64,000 nucleotides of DNA from Amazonocrinis nigriterrae CENA67. Lineage in GTDB: Bacteria > Cyanobacteriota > Cyanobacteriia > Cyanobacteriales > Nostocaceae. This document shows positions 47,621 to 56,220 of this stretch, one piece after another; the first letter of the stretch is position 1; every line of letters begins with the position of its first letter. The stretch covers positions 115,391-179,390 of the forward strand of contig NZ_JAECZC010000009.1 in the NCBI RefSeq assembly GCF_016056305.1, in the 5' to 3' direction. The position numbers and the translations under genes are program-made. The notes under the pieces were generated by a model. That model was not told the origin of the DNA. It searched no databases and worked only from the letters and a program-made list of their open reading frames with translations.

Positions 47621-48394
47621 ATGGCGCAGCGCTATGTGCGAGTTCAAAATCTAGAAGGAAAGGTTTACTATGGGTTGCTACAACTATCCCTTAATGTACA
47701 GGTGCTAGATGCTCCACCCTGGTTGCAAGGACAACCCACAGATTTAATTTTAACCCCAGAAAACTACCAAATTCTTCCTCCCTGCGCTCCCTCTAAAATT
47801 GTGGCAGTGGGCAAGAACTATGCAGACCATGCAGCAGAAATGGGAACTCCTGTGCCAAGTGAACCATTAATCTTTCTGAAGCCACCGACATCAATTATCG
47901 CCTCTGAAACAGAAATTAAGTATCCTCCCCAATCGCAACGGGTAGACTACGAAGGGGAGTTAGCACTAGTAATTGGCGATCGCGCCTGTAACTGCACGCC
48001 AGAAGAAGCTCAAACTAAAATTTGGGGCTACACCATCGCCAATGATGTGACAGCACGGGATTTACAACAAAAAGATGGTCAATGGACTAGAGCCAAAGGT
48101 TTTGATACTTTCTGTCCTCTAGGGCCTTGGATTGTCCGAGAATTAAATCCCGGAGCTAGGTTGCAGACTTTTGTCAATGACGATACCAACCCTATGCAAT
48201 CTGCATGTATCGATCAGATGGTGTTTTCTCCAGATCTTTTAGTGTCCTATATTAGTCAAGTTATGACCTTGCTACCAGGGGATGTAGTACTAACGGGTAC
48301 GCCGGAAGGTGTTGGCTCATTGCAACGAGGCGATCGCGTCCGTATCGAAATTGAAGGTATCGGTCGCCTAGAAAACACCGTAGCAATCAGTTAA
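47621..48394 (+). CDS. Fumarylacetoacetate hydrolase (FAH) family protein
   Basis: A 257-residue FAH-fold enzyme, probably an acylpyruvase or 2-hydroxyhepta-diene-dioate-type hydrolase. KIVAVGKNYADHAAEMG holds the usual catalytic histidine, EPLIFLKPPTSII follows, and VDYEGELALVIGDRA carries the metal-binding E-x-E. GYTIANDVTARDLQQKDGQW and AKGFDTFCPLGPW complete the site. It hydrolyses C-C bonds of oxo-acids with Mg2+ or Mn2+; substrate unknown. It lies 2 bp from the convergent Tic20-like gene. Confidence 0.92.
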   Translation: MAQRYVRVQNLEGKVYYGLLQLSLNVQVLDAPPWLQGQPTDLILTPENYQILPPCAPSKIVAVGKNYADHAAEMGTPVPSEPLIFLKPPTSIIASETEIKYPPQSQRVDYEGELALVIGDRACNCTPEEAQTKIWGYTIANDVTARDLQQKDGQWTRAKGFDTFCPLGPWIVRELNPGARLQTFVNDDTNPMQSACIDQMVFSPDLLVSYISQVMTLLPGDVVLTGTPEGVGSLQRGDRVRIEIEGIGRLENTVAIS

Positions 48395-48396
48395 AA

Positions 48397-48873
48397 CTAG
48401 CGCACTTGCATATACACTGCATCAGAAATTGCCGGAATTTCTGCATAACGCCCCAGTATTGACTGGACGGCGGAAAATGCAACTGCTACTACAATGCCCA
48501 GAAAAATCGTTGTGGATAGAGTTTGGATAGCAAAACCACCACCTGGTACCAGTCCAACAACATCAGTGAGGATACTAAACAAGAAGATAATTATGTCCAA
48601 TAAGATTGCTTGCATGGTGTTAAAACGAATAAAGTGACTGATTTTTTCGTTTCTCACCACTAAAAGCCACAAAGCAAAGAAAATAATCATTCCTGCATAG
48701 CGCACACGCCTGTAGTATGACCACAAAATCAGAATTGGCGCAAAAATCACTGCCAATGGAGGAAACTGGTCTAGTAAAAAAAAGCCAAAAGTGATTACCT
48801 CTACTAAAGGCAGCAGGTAAGGTAAACAAGCAAAAATTCGGTCAGAAATAGTTGTAGACCCGCGCCAAGTCAT
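48397..48873 (-). CDS. Tic20/Ycf60-like membrane protein
   Basis: A 158-residue protein with four predicted helices: IFACLPYLLPLVEVITFGFF, LAVIFAPILILWSY, the segment RYAGMIIFFALWLLVV, and later IFLFSILTDVVGLV and a C-terminal IFLGIVVAVAFSAV. The motif HFIRFNTMQAILLDI is the hallmark of the Tic20/Ycf60 family, whose plastid member is part of the inner-envelope import translocon. Its cyanobacterial role is not settled. It is convergent with the FAH gene with almost no spacer. Confidence 0.88.
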   Translation of the reverse strand: MTWRGSTTISDRIFACLPYLLPLVEVITFGFFLLDQFPPLAVIFAPILILWSYYRRVRYAGMIIFFALWLLVVRNEKISHFIRFNTMQAILLDIIIFLFSILTDVVGLVPGGGFAIQTLSTTIFLGIVVAVAFSAVQSILGRYAEIPAISDAVYMQVR

Positions 48874-49060
48874 TGTACGTTCTCCTGTGGCTAAATTTCG
48901 AGAGTTACTTGAGCTTAGGATAACGCAGTTGCTTAGTGTTGCTAAACTGTTATGCTTTTAAATTGCACGTTGACTTTAGCAGATTGCTGAGTGTTGACGG
49001 TTAACACTCAACGATGAAAAGGGTGCGGCGTAACGGGTGTGGCGTGTGGGGAACCCCATG

Positions 49061-49258
49061 CTATTTGATGTTCGCAATGCGAAAGCCCATGATACACTCG
49101 TACTGGTCTGGCTGTTGTTCAGTGAGTTTAGCAATGGCTTGACCACAACGAAGTTGTCCCCCACGCCAACGCGGATGACCACTTTTGTCAGCGAGTAAAC
49201 AAGACTGGCATACTTGCTCAGGGGCAATGATTTGATCGCCTGTTAAAATGACTAGCAT
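49061..49258 (-). CDS. Small cysteine-rich conserved cyanobacterial protein
   Basis: A 65-residue protein of a family found widely in cyanobacteria, function unknown. Four cysteines, two in VCQSCLLADKSG, one in LRCGQAIAK and one in YECIMGFRIANIK, suggest zinc or iron-sulfur binding. I chose the ATG at 49258 (MLVILTGDQIIAPEQ) because a perfect AGGAGG lies six bases before it; the open frame extends eight codons further. It has no clear operon partner. Confidence 0.75.
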   Translation of the reverse strand: MLVILTGDQIIAPEQVCQSCLLADKSGHPRWRGGQLRCGQAIAKLTEQQPDQYECIMGFRIANIK

Positions 49259-49901
49259 CCAATCCCTCCTGTAAATCCTCATTAGCTACCCGCATTTGTC
49301 CAAAAGAGGATAGGTTTGGTAGACACCCAAAGAGCGTTTGAAGGCAGGGTGGGCGCGCAGCGCATGATAAACTATTGTAATTTTTGATTGCGGAAGATGC
49401 TCAAAAGCATCCTTAGCAATTTCTTTGGCAAAAATGAGGGTTATCAAAAAATCAACTAATGAACCTTAATTTATTGTATGTTGTGTATCTAATGAGTGAG
49501 TACTTTAGTAAAAACTCATACATACATTTTTACATCAAGATTTAGCAAGGATAACCAACAATAACCATTGCGTACCTCATAGGCTAGGACTGGGGAGCTT
49601 TCAAAGCAGGGGAAGCTGGCGGATTTTACCTCAATGCTCAATGACAGCATTGCTACAACGAAGGAAACCTCCACAATGCACTACCTCCCCCATGCCCAAT
49701 TTCCAATTTTCAATTCCCAATTCCCCAACAGAAGTTTATGATGGTTAACACATTAATCAGGCTGGTATCTAATAATAAATAAATCAGCATCAGTAACCAT
49801 CAATGCTCAGCAATCAAAAAAATGTTTGACTTTGAACTATTACTGAGATGCTGCATTCAGTCCAAATCAAAATTTGTACAAATTTTTACAAGGATAGTTA
49901 A
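49259..49901. other. Long spacer upstream of glyA, no gene seen
   Basis: Contains low-complexity 'ccaatttccaattttcaattcccaattcccc' near 49695-49730, typical of intergenic repeats, and AT-rich sequence. The glyA promoter must lie near its 3' end. No gene is recognisable. Confidence 0.5.
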
Positions 49902-51185
49902 GTGGCTAAGACTAACTCAGACATTCTTGCCGACTCCGATCGCGCGATCGCGGAATTACTTAACCAAGAACTTCAGCGTCAACGCGACCACTTGGAGTTA
50001 ATTGCTAGTGAAAACTTTACCTCTGCTGCTGTACTAGCTGCTCAAGGTTCGGTACTAACAAATAAATATGCTGAGGGATTGCCTGGTAAACGCTACTATG
50101 GCGGTTGTGAATTTATCGACAAAGTAGAGCAAATAGCGATCGACCGTGCTAAACAGCTATTTGGTGCTGCTCATGCCAATGTCCAACCCCATTCTGGCGC
50201 ACAGGCTAATTTTGCAGTGTTTCTCACACTACTAGAACCAGGTGACACCATCATGGGCATGGATTTGTCTCACGGAGGACATCTCACCCACGGTTCGCCT
50301 GTAAATGTATCAGGTAAGTGGTTTCAAGTTCGCCATTACGGTGTTAGCCAACAAACAGAACAACTCGATTATGACCAAATTCGGGAGCTGGCGTTGAGGG
50401 AGCGTCCTAAGCTTTTGATTTGTGGTTATTCGGCTTATCCTCGGATCATTGATTTTGAAAAGTTTCGTAGCATTGCTGATGAAGTAGGTGCTTACTTACT
50501 AGCAGATATTGCTCACATCGCTGGTTTAGTTGCCAGTGGTCTTCATCCCGACCCGATTCCCTATTGTGATGTAGTCACTACAACTACCCATAAAACTCTA
50601 CGCGGCCCTCGCGGTGGTTTAATTTTGACCCGTGATAGTGAACTTGGTAAAAAGCTGGATAAATCAGTTTTCCCTGGTACTCAAGGTGGGCCTTTAGAAC
50701 ATGTGATTGCTGCCAAGGCAGTAGCTTTTGGCGAAGCACTCAAGCCAGAGTTTAAGACCTATTCTGCTCAAGTGATTGAAAATGCCCGTGCTTTGGCAAA
50801 TCAACTACAAAACCGCGGTTTAAAATTGGTATCTGATGGCACTGATAACCATTTAATGCTGGTGGATTTACGGTCTATTGGACTGACTGGTAAGCAAGCG
50901 GATCAACTGGTGAGTGGTGTAAATATTACAGCAAATAAAAATACTGTTCCCTTTGATCCACAGTCCCCATTTGTGACTAGCGGTCTGAGGTTGGGTTCTC
51001 CGGCAATGACCACAAGAGGCCTAGGAGTTGCAGAATTTACCGAAATTGGTAATATTATTGCCGATCGCCTGCTTTCTCCTGATTCTGATACGGTAGCAGC
51101 TGATTGTCGGCGCAGAGTCGCAGCATTGTGCGATCGCTTCCCCTTGTATCCTCACCTAGAGATTCCAGTACCAGCGTTAGCATAA
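49902..51185 (+). CDS. glyA: Serine hydroxymethyltransferase
   Basis: A 427-residue PLP enzyme that interconverts serine and glycine with tetrahydrofolate. [20 protein letters not shown] is the conserved start, [15 protein letters not shown] follows, and the PLP lysine lies in [19 protein letters not shown]. The end is [18 protein letters not shown]. Length is normal for bacteria. It begins with GTG at 49902 (AAGGATAGTTAAGTGGCT), with AAGGA 8 bp upstream; no in-frame ATG is near. HIP1-rich codons (GATCGCGCGATCGCG) occur at residues 12-17. Confidence 0.98.
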   Translation: MAKTNSDILADSDRAIAELLNQELQRQRDHLELIASENFTSAAVLAAQGSVLTNKYAEGLPGKRYYGGCEFIDKVEQIAIDRAKQLFGAAHANVQPHSGAQANFAVFLTLLEPGDTIMGMDLSHGGHLTHGSPVNVSGKWFQVRHYGVSQQTEQLDYDQIRELALRERPKLLICGYSAYPRIIDFEKFRSIADEVGAYLLADIAHIAGLVASGLHPDPIPYCDVVTTTTHKTLRGPRGGLILTRDSELGKKLDKSVFPGTQGGPLEHVIAAKAVAFGEALKPEFKTYSAQVIENARALANQLQNRGLKLVSDGTDNHLMLVDLRSIGLTGKQADQLVSGVNITANKNTVPFDPQSPFVTSGLRLGSPAMTTRGLGVAEFTEIGNIIADRLLSPDSDTVAADCRRRVAALCDRFPLYPHLEIPVPALA

Positions 51186-51260
51186 GGAATTTGGTATTAG
51201 GTATTGGGTATTGGGAATTGGGTATTAGGAAAAAATACCGTTTGATGAATTAATATTTTT

Positions 51261-51390
51261 CCCAGTCCCCATTGCCCCTAATCCCCACTCCCTTCGGTCG
51301 TGGGGGGCCCGAGTTCCCCAGTCCCCATTGCCCCTAATCCCCACTCCCTTCGGTCGTGGGGGGCCCGAGTTCCCCAGTCCCCAGTCCCCA
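51261..51390. repeat. 56-bp tandem repeat directly upstream of cinA
   Basis: Two full copies (from 51261 and 51317) and a partial third (51373) of a C-rich unit, CCCAGTCCCCATTGCCCC..., including CCACTCCCTTCGGTCGTGGGGGG, which folds as a hairpin with a UUCG-like loop. The region 51190-51235 before it is GGTATTGGGAATTG-type heptamer sequence. Confidence 0.85.
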
Positions 51391-51402
51391 TTCCCTAATC
51401 CA

Positions 51403-52653
51403 ATGAGTGCAGAAATTATTTGTGTTGGTACTGAACTGCTGCTAGGAGATATCCTCAATAGTAATGCTCAATTTCTGGCGCAACAATTAGCGCAATTAGG
51501 CATTCCCCACTACTATCAAACTGTGGTGGGGGATAACGTGGAACGATTGAAGCAAGTTATTGAAATTGCTACATCAAGAGCGCAAATTCTCATTTTCACT
51601 GGTGGTCTGGGGCCAACGCCGGATGATCTCACCTGCGAAACCATCGCTGATTTTTTTGGTGTTCCTTTGGTAGAACGTCCGGAAATTATTGAAGATATAG
51701 CTCAAAAATTTGCAGGGCGCGGTCGGGTGATGACTCCCAGTAACCGCAAGCAAGCTTTGATTCCTCAAGGTGCAGAAATTTTACCTAACCCCACTGGCAC
51801 AGCACCCGGTATCATCTGGCAACCGCGTCCGGAAATCACAATTTTCACGTTTCCCGGTGTTCCATCAGAAATGCACCGGATGTGGCAAGAAACAGCAGTA
51901 CCTTTTCTCCAAAATCAAGGCTGGGGTAAAGAAATTATTTATAGCCGGAGTTTAAGGTTTTGGGGTATTGGTGAATCTGCTTTGGCAGAAAAAGTTACTG
52001 CCTATCTGAATTTGCCTAACCCCACGGTAGCGCCTTATGCAGGTAAGGGTGAAGTCAGACTACGAATTTCTGCTAAAGCTAGTTCAGAACAGGCAGCAGA
52101 AGCTTTAATTACACCGATTGAGAAACAAATCAAAGATATTGCTGGATTGGATTATTACGGTGCAGATGATGAAACTCTTGCTGCTGTGGTCGGTCAACTG
52201 TTACGAGTATCAAAAGAAACTCTTTCAGTTGCAGAATCTTGCACTGGTGGCGGATTAGGACAAATGTTGACCGAGATTTCTGGTAGTTCTGATTACTTTT
52301 GGGGTGGGGTAATTTCTTATGACAACTCGGTCAAAGTCAGACTATTAGGGGTAAACCCAGAAGACCTAGATAAATTTGGGGCAGTGAGTGCTACTGTTGC
52401 AGAACAAATGGCTGTTGGAGTGAAAACGCGCCTGTTAACTACTTGGGGATTGAGTATAACTGGTATTGCTGGCCCAACTGGGGGAACAGACACCAAGCCG
52501 GTGGGTTTAGTTTACATCGGTTTAGCTGGGCCAAACGACGAAGTGGCAAGTTTTGAGTATCGGTTTGGGACAATGCGGGGACGTGCTTTAATTCGCCATG
52601 TGAGCGCAAATGCAGCCTTGGATTTGCTCCGACGGCGGTTGTTAACTAGGTAA
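51403..52653 (+). CDS. cinA: CinA-like protein (competence/damage-inducible; NMN deamidase domain)
   Basis: A 416-residue two-domain protein. The N-terminal MoCF-like domain has EIICVGTELLLGDILNSNAQ and ILIFTGGLGPTPDDLTCETI. The C-terminal PncC domain has LSVAESCTGGGLGQMLTEIS, WGGVISYDNSVKVRLLGV and GLSITGIAGPTGGTDTKPVG. It is expected to hydrolyse ADP-ribose-type dinucleotides and deamidate NMN in NAD recycling. The ATG at 51403 begins the family start; the frame is open upstream only because the 56-bp repeat is translated. No normal ribosome binding site is visible. Confidence 0.96.
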   Translation: MSAEIICVGTELLLGDILNSNAQFLAQQLAQLGIPHYYQTVVGDNVERLKQVIEIATSRAQILIFTGGLGPTPDDLTCETIADFFGVPLVERPEIIEDIAQKFAGRGRVMTPSNRKQALIPQGAEILPNPTGTAPGIIWQPRPEITIFTFPGVPSEMHRMWQETAVPFLQNQGWGKEIIYSRSLRFWGIGESALAEKVTAYLNLPNPTVAPYAGKGEVRLRISAKASSEQAAEALITPIEKQIKDIAGLDYYGADDETLAAVVGQLLRVSKETLSVAESCTGGGLGQMLTEISGSSDYFWGGVISYDNSVKVRLLGVNPEDLDKFGAVSATVAEQMAVGVKTRLLTTWGLSITGIAGPTGGTDTKPVGLVYIGLAGPNDEVASFEYRFGTMRGRALIRHVSANAALDLLRRRLLTR

Positions 52654-52767
52654 TTTAGTTGCAATGCTGCTTGCTTAAGAAAGATTGCGATCGCTCTTGG
52701 TAGGCAATTTTATCACTTCAAAAAGCGATCGCTTCGCCAACTCCAAGGGCGATCGCGCCCTTTGTAT

Positions 52768-53007
52768 TCAGTCCACGGTAACTTGTTTGACAGTGATACT
52801 CATCACTTCTTTGTGTTCACTGTTGGGTGCAACTTGTGGCTTACTCCAAGCTGTTACTTCTGCAAAGCCAAGGCGATGCAGCCAGTAAATAATGCTATTG
52901 ATGCCTCGATTAGAACCAATTAGCAAAATTTTTACGCTTTCACGGTTTGGTGAAGATGAGGAAGGATTATTAAAGTCTGGTGTATTAGAGATAAATTCAT
53001 CAGCCAT
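52768..53007 (-). CDS. Small protein of the GFAEV family, second copy
   Basis: A 79-residue protein related to the one at 2235-2483: VKILLIGSNRGINSIIYWLH then RLGFAEVTAWSKP and a terminal EVMSITVKQVTVD strand. Its N-terminus is serine- and asparagine-rich (FISNTPDFNNPSSSSPNRES). I set the start at the ATG at 53007 with AAGG 9-12 bp before it; the longer open frame to 53085 would translate the operator palindrome. It is divergent from an XRE regulator. Function unknown. Confidence 0.65.
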   Translation of the reverse strand: MADEFISNTPDFNNPSSSSPNRESVKILLIGSNRGINSIIYWLHRLGFAEVTAWSKPQVAPNSEHKEVMSITVKQVTVD

Positions 53008-53031
53008 TGAGGTATACCTTGTTCTCAGATA

Positions 53032-53085
53032 ATGTACCTGATTGCGTACATATTTAGTGTACATCATGTACGCGATCAGGTACAT
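53032..53085. promoter_or_regulatory. Double palindromic operator in the divergent small-protein/XRE promoter
   Basis: ATGTACCTGATTGCGTACAT (53032-53051) and ATGTACGCGATCAGGTACAT (53066-53085) are inverted copies of each other with one mismatch, and each has ATGTAC-N8-GTACAT half-sites. Another GTACAT (53059-53064) lies between, giving GTACAT-C-ATGTAC. It sits between the two divergent starts, so it is very likely the binding site of the 53121 regulator. Confidence 0.75.
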
Positions 53086-53120
53086 TTACTTGCTTTTAAT
53101 TCCCTGACAAAATCTAAATA

Positions 53121-53351
53121 ATGGGAAAAGCAGGTAAAGCACTTAAGCAAGTATTAGAAACTTACGAAATCAGCCAGAATCAGCTAGCTGTGACAATGGG
53201 TATAGCAAGGTCTAGTATTAACGGTTGGGTAAACCAGACTAGATCACCAACATCTGATGCAATATTAGAAATTCGCAAAGGTTTACAAAAAATTAACTCA
53301 CAAGCCGCAGAGGAATTTATCAGGCTTTACCTGAGTGAAGATGAATCTTGA
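53121..53351 (+). CDS. XRE-family HTH regulator
   Basis: A 76-residue Cro/C1-type DNA-binding protein. The HTH is ISQNQLAVTMGIARSSINGW with the recognition helix ARSSINGWVNQ, followed by RSPTSDAILEIRKGLQKIN and the end AAEEFIRLYLSED, typical of a common cyanobacterial family. It probably represses its own gene and the divergent 52768 gene through the palindromes at 53032-53085. The ATG at 53121 is 35 bp from the operator. A broken copy of its 5' part follows at 53363. Confidence 0.88.
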   Translation: MGKAGKALKQVLETYEISQNQLAVTMGIARSSINGWVNQTRSPTSDAILEIRKGLQKINSQAAEEFIRLYLSEDES

Positions 53352-53362
53352 GCAAGCATAAA

Positions 53363-53486
53363 AAAAGCAGGTAAAGTACTTAAGCAAGTATGAGAAACTT
53401 ACGAAATCAGCCAGAATCAGCTAGCTGTGACAATAGGTATAGCAAGATCTAGTATTAACGGTTGGGTAAACCAGACTAGATCACCA
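53363..53486 (+). pseudogene. Broken tandem copy of the XRE gene 5' part
   Basis: This segment repeats 53127-53249 nearly base for base (GCAGGTAAAGTACTTAAGCA, then CAGCCAGAATCAGCTAGC). The start codon is replaced (ATAAAAAAAGCA), and the codon TTA has become TGA, a stop. It ends within the HTH, where unrelated sequence begins. A recent partial tandem duplication is the simplest reading. Confidence 0.85.
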
Positions 53487-53701
53487 TGAGCGTGGTTTGA
53501 ATCCCCGTCTATAATTCTCCCAATCCCCAGTCCCCAACTCAAGTATTCCCATAACTCATTTTTAAGTAAAATAAGACACAGTTGATGTTTGATCATCAGC
53601 TATTCTAGGCTTGCCCATTAAGACAATCAATCTTCAGAGGCTTGCTGTATTATTCACAATTTGTTACAAAAGTACAAAGAACTTCTAGAGACCCAAACCA
53701 A

Positions 53702-54496
53702 ATGTTCGGCGGACTTACTGGTTTAACAGATCCAAAAGGCACAGACTGGGGGGAGCGGATGCTCAATACAGTCGCCAGCCAAACGATTCGCCACCTGTTT
53801 ACCCAAAGCGAGTCAGTAGAAGTCTTTGTGCGCTGCTATCCCTCCAGCAAACTGTTGCAAGGCAGCATTGATAGCTTCAAAATGAGCGGTCGTGGCTTGG
53901 TCATTCGTAGAGAATTCGCAGTGGAGGAGATGTCTTTTGAAACCGATGCAGTTGCCATTGACTTTGGAGCAGTATTGAGTGGCAAACTGAGTCTCAAGCA
54001 ACCCACTCAAGCGATCGCTCAAGTAATTTTATCAGAAGCAGGCATTAACCAAGCCTTCAATGCGGAATTGGTGAAAAAGCGCCTTGTGAACCTCACTGTA
54101 CCTGAATTGACGGCATTATCGGGTGGTAAACCAATCTCTTTTACAGAGGTTCAGGTACAACTCTTGCCAGAAAATCGTCTGCGGATTTTGGCAAAAGCAG
54201 ATTTAGACAATGGCGAACTGATACCGCTGAGTATGACCCTAACCATAGCTGTGGAACGGCGGCGGCGGATTTCCTTCAAAGACCCTCAAATTGAACTAGA
54301 TCTTGTACCAGAAGCCCAACGAGAAATATCCCAAACTTTGAGTATGGCACTGGCGGAAATTTTAGATAATATGGTCGATTTGGATCGCTTTGACCTGGAT
54401 GGGGTGAAAATGCGACTCAATCGTTTAGAAACTGAGGGTGAAAAATTAATTTTCAGTGGATATGCTGAAATTGAGCGTATTCCACGTACTCCTTAA
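53702..54496 (+). CDS. DUF2993 (LmeA-like) protein
   Basis: A 264-residue protein of the DUF2993 family. The N-terminal NTVASQTIRHLFTQSESVEV and SKLLQGSIDSFKMSGRGLVI match the family pattern of a helix followed by beta strands forming a lipid-binding (BPI/LmeA-like) fold; LDNMVDLDRFDLDGVKMRLN is the conserved end. There is no signal peptide in this form. Its role in cyanobacteria is unknown. I prefer the ATG at 53702 (MFGGLTGLTDPKGTDWGE) to the upstream in-frame start at 53642, which would add 20 atypical residues. Confidence 0.82.
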   Translation: MFGGLTGLTDPKGTDWGERMLNTVASQTIRHLFTQSESVEVFVRCYPSSKLLQGSIDSFKMSGRGLVIRREFAVEEMSFETDAVAIDFGAVLSGKLSLKQPTQAIAQVILSEAGINQAFNAELVKKRLVNLTVPELTALSGGKPISFTEVQVQLLPENRLRILAKADLDNGELIPLSMTLTIAVERRRRISFKDPQIELDLVPEAQREISQTLSMALAEILDNMVDLDRFDLDGVKMRLNRLETEGEKLIFSGYAEIERIPRTP

Positions 54497-54548
54497 AATA
54501 ACAATTTCCTAAGTGCAATTCCTTCGGGTCGTGTACTTAATATCATCT

Positions 54549-54983
54549 CTAATGAATGAGGTAGGGACTGAGGTCTTGTTCTGCTTGTGCGGACATCAGC
54601 CCTACTGTTACAGGTATTCCTGCCGCTTTTAATATATCTATGCCTCTGCCTTGATTTCGCGGATCGCAGTCCACTAATGCCACGTACACAGCCCCAATTT
54701 TTCTCTCAACCAATGCTAGGGCACAAGAAGGAGTTCTTCCGTGGAACGAACAAGGCTCCAGAGTGACAAAAGCTGTAACATCAGACAGTTCGCCTTCGAC
54801 CTGACTCAGCGCCATGACTTCCGCATGGTGTTTACCAGGAGCATTAGTATATCCGCGAGCAATTATACTGCCAGCCTGCACTGGAACACAGCCTACAGGA
54901 GGATTGGGCAAGCATTGGGGTAAGGCTTTTCGCCCTTCAATCAGAGCTTGCTCCATAAAATGCTTTAATAAATCGTTGAACAT
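54549..54983 (-). CDS. Stand-alone RibD-type deaminase domain
   Basis: A 144-residue zinc-dependent cytidine-deaminase-fold protein. GKHHAEVMALSQ supplies the zinc histidine and proton-shuttling Glu, and TLEPCSFHGRTPSCALAL the two cysteines, in the spacing of the riboflavin deaminase RibD (P-C-S-x-x-G-R-T-P-x-C). DCDPRNQGRGIDILKAAGI is also RibD-like. The reductase half of RibD is absent. It may act on a pyrimidine or pterin compound; true riboflavin role is uncertain. It is convergent with the DUF2993 gene. Confidence 0.82.
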   Translation of the reverse strand: MFNDLLKHFMEQALIEGRKALPQCLPNPPVGCVPVQAGSIIARGYTNAPGKHHAEVMALSQVEGELSDVTAFVTLEPCSFHGRTPSCALALVERKIGAVYVALVDCDPRNQGRGIDILKAAGIPVTVGLMSAQAEQDLSPYLIH

Positions 54984-55272
54984 TAATTACCGTAGCGGAA
55001 TTTTTTAAACTGCGATCGCTATTATCAATCTCAACTTAACCTTAATCCTTAATCTGACCAATTCGGTAAGTCAAAACTTAAAAGTCAATTACAGTGTAAA
55101 TTCAAGCCAGGGAAGTTTACTGAGTGTGCCAGTTGTCAGTGTGGAATGTGGCTTATTGTTTCTCGTAAATCTTTATGAGAACCTATCGTAGTAATAAATC
55201 AATCATACCGTAAATCTTCTGAAGACTATACAGAACAAGCTTAGTTCTGCGGTATTTTTATAGGTTCAAAAA

Positions 55273-56022
55273 ATGAAAATGTTTGCTTCAACATCTAGGT
55301 TACTAGATGCAATTCTTGCTGTCGCTGTTGTAATTCCTTTGTCTGTGACTGGGATATTTAGCTTTGCTGATTCTGCAAAAGCAGAATCATTGATTGGTGA
55401 TTTTCAGCTAAGTAATGGTTTTACTACTTCGCCTTCTATAGCAAGTAGCTTAGTTGAATTATCAGCAACATCCTTAATTTTCTCTCCGCAGCCAGTCACA
55501 CCAATTTCGCTTTCGGCTCAGACAGGAAATTTCTTAGCTTTCAACACAGCTAATATAGGTAATATTATCAGTTTTTCTCCTTTATCTGCCGATAATCCTT
55601 TTCTTGACTTTGGTCAAACTCTTATACCTGGTATTGTTCAGTCTTCAGCTGATACTGCCTCAATCACAGATGGGATTAATATATTTACTTTGAAGTCTGC
55701 AAGTTACGCACTCAAACAAAGCGGTCAAAACATAGCTGTAGATGTTGCACTTGATGGATTCTTTAGTAGTGGTGATGAAACAAAATCACAAGGTGCCGGA
55801 AACTTAACTTTCCAAATCAACAATGCCCAAGTTGCTAATGTTGAGTCAATTCTCAGTAGCGGCGGTTCAGTTAAGAATTTAGCTTTCTCTGGTGGTTTAT
55901 TCACTACTACTTCCATTCCTGAACCAGCTACACTATTAGGCTTAGGTATGGTCGGTGGAGTAATGGCTATGTCTCGCCGTCGTAAGAATCAGGATAATAC
56001 GATAAACATAGCCGAAATGTAA
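55273..56022 (+). CDS. PEP-CTERM sorting-domain protein
   Basis: A 249-residue secreted protein. An N-terminal signal peptide (LLDAILAVAVVIPLSVTGIF) ends after AKA near residue 37. The middle is rich in Ser, Asn and hydrophobic beta segments with no catalytic motif. The C-terminus has the sorting signal SIPEPATLLGLGMVGGVMAM followed by SRRRKNQ, the PEP-CTERM arrangement processed by exosortase-like enzymes. A short hydrophilic tail of about 12 residues after the arginines is unusual. It is probably a surface or matrix protein. Confidence 0.88.
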   Translation: MKMFASTSRLLDAILAVAVVIPLSVTGIFSFADSAKAESLIGDFQLSNGFTTSPSIASSLVELSATSLIFSPQPVTPISLSAQTGNFLAFNTANIGNIISFSPLSADNPFLDFGQTLIPGIVQSSADTASITDGINIFTLKSASYALKQSGQNIAVDVALDGFFSSGDETKSQGAGNLTFQINNAQVANVESILSSGGSVKNLAFSGGLFTTTSIPEPATLLGLGMVGGVMAMSRRRKNQDNTINIAEM

Positions 56023-56103
56023 ATACATTGGCTTTGGTTGTTACCTCAGATGACAGCCCAATTATGATCTGCTGCACTTAGATAACTATTCATAAGATAA
56101 TGT

Positions 56104-56138
56104 CTGGGAAGTATCAAACATTCTGTAATACTTCCCAG
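56104..56138 (+). terminator. Hairpin after the PEP-CTERM gene
   Basis: CTGGGAAGTAT pairs perfectly with ATACTTCCCAG over a 13-nt loop; TATTTTTT follows 11 bp later. It is a probable intrinsic terminator 80 bp after the stop codon. Confidence 0.55.
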
Positions 56139-56220
56139 TCATTCGCAATATTTTTTACAGATAATAAAAATTTCAAGCTTTTCAAGATTTATTTGTTTTT
56201 TTGTTCTTCCTCAAATTCAG

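Noticed and set aside
51261..51390. CRISPR or phage attachment site suggested by 56-bp repeats
   Set aside because: No spacers, no integrase, and the unit is low-complexity C-rich DNA common between cyanobacterial genes.
53032..53085. NtcA-binding site (GTA-N8-TAC) in the GTAC-rich region
   Set aside because: The GTA and TAC half-sites are separated by 10 bases, not 8, and the larger symmetry fits an XRE operator better.
53490..53530. tRNA 3' part suggested by GGTTTGAATCCCC
   Set aside because: The flanking bases do not form a T stem, and no acceptor, anticodon or D arm can be found upstream.
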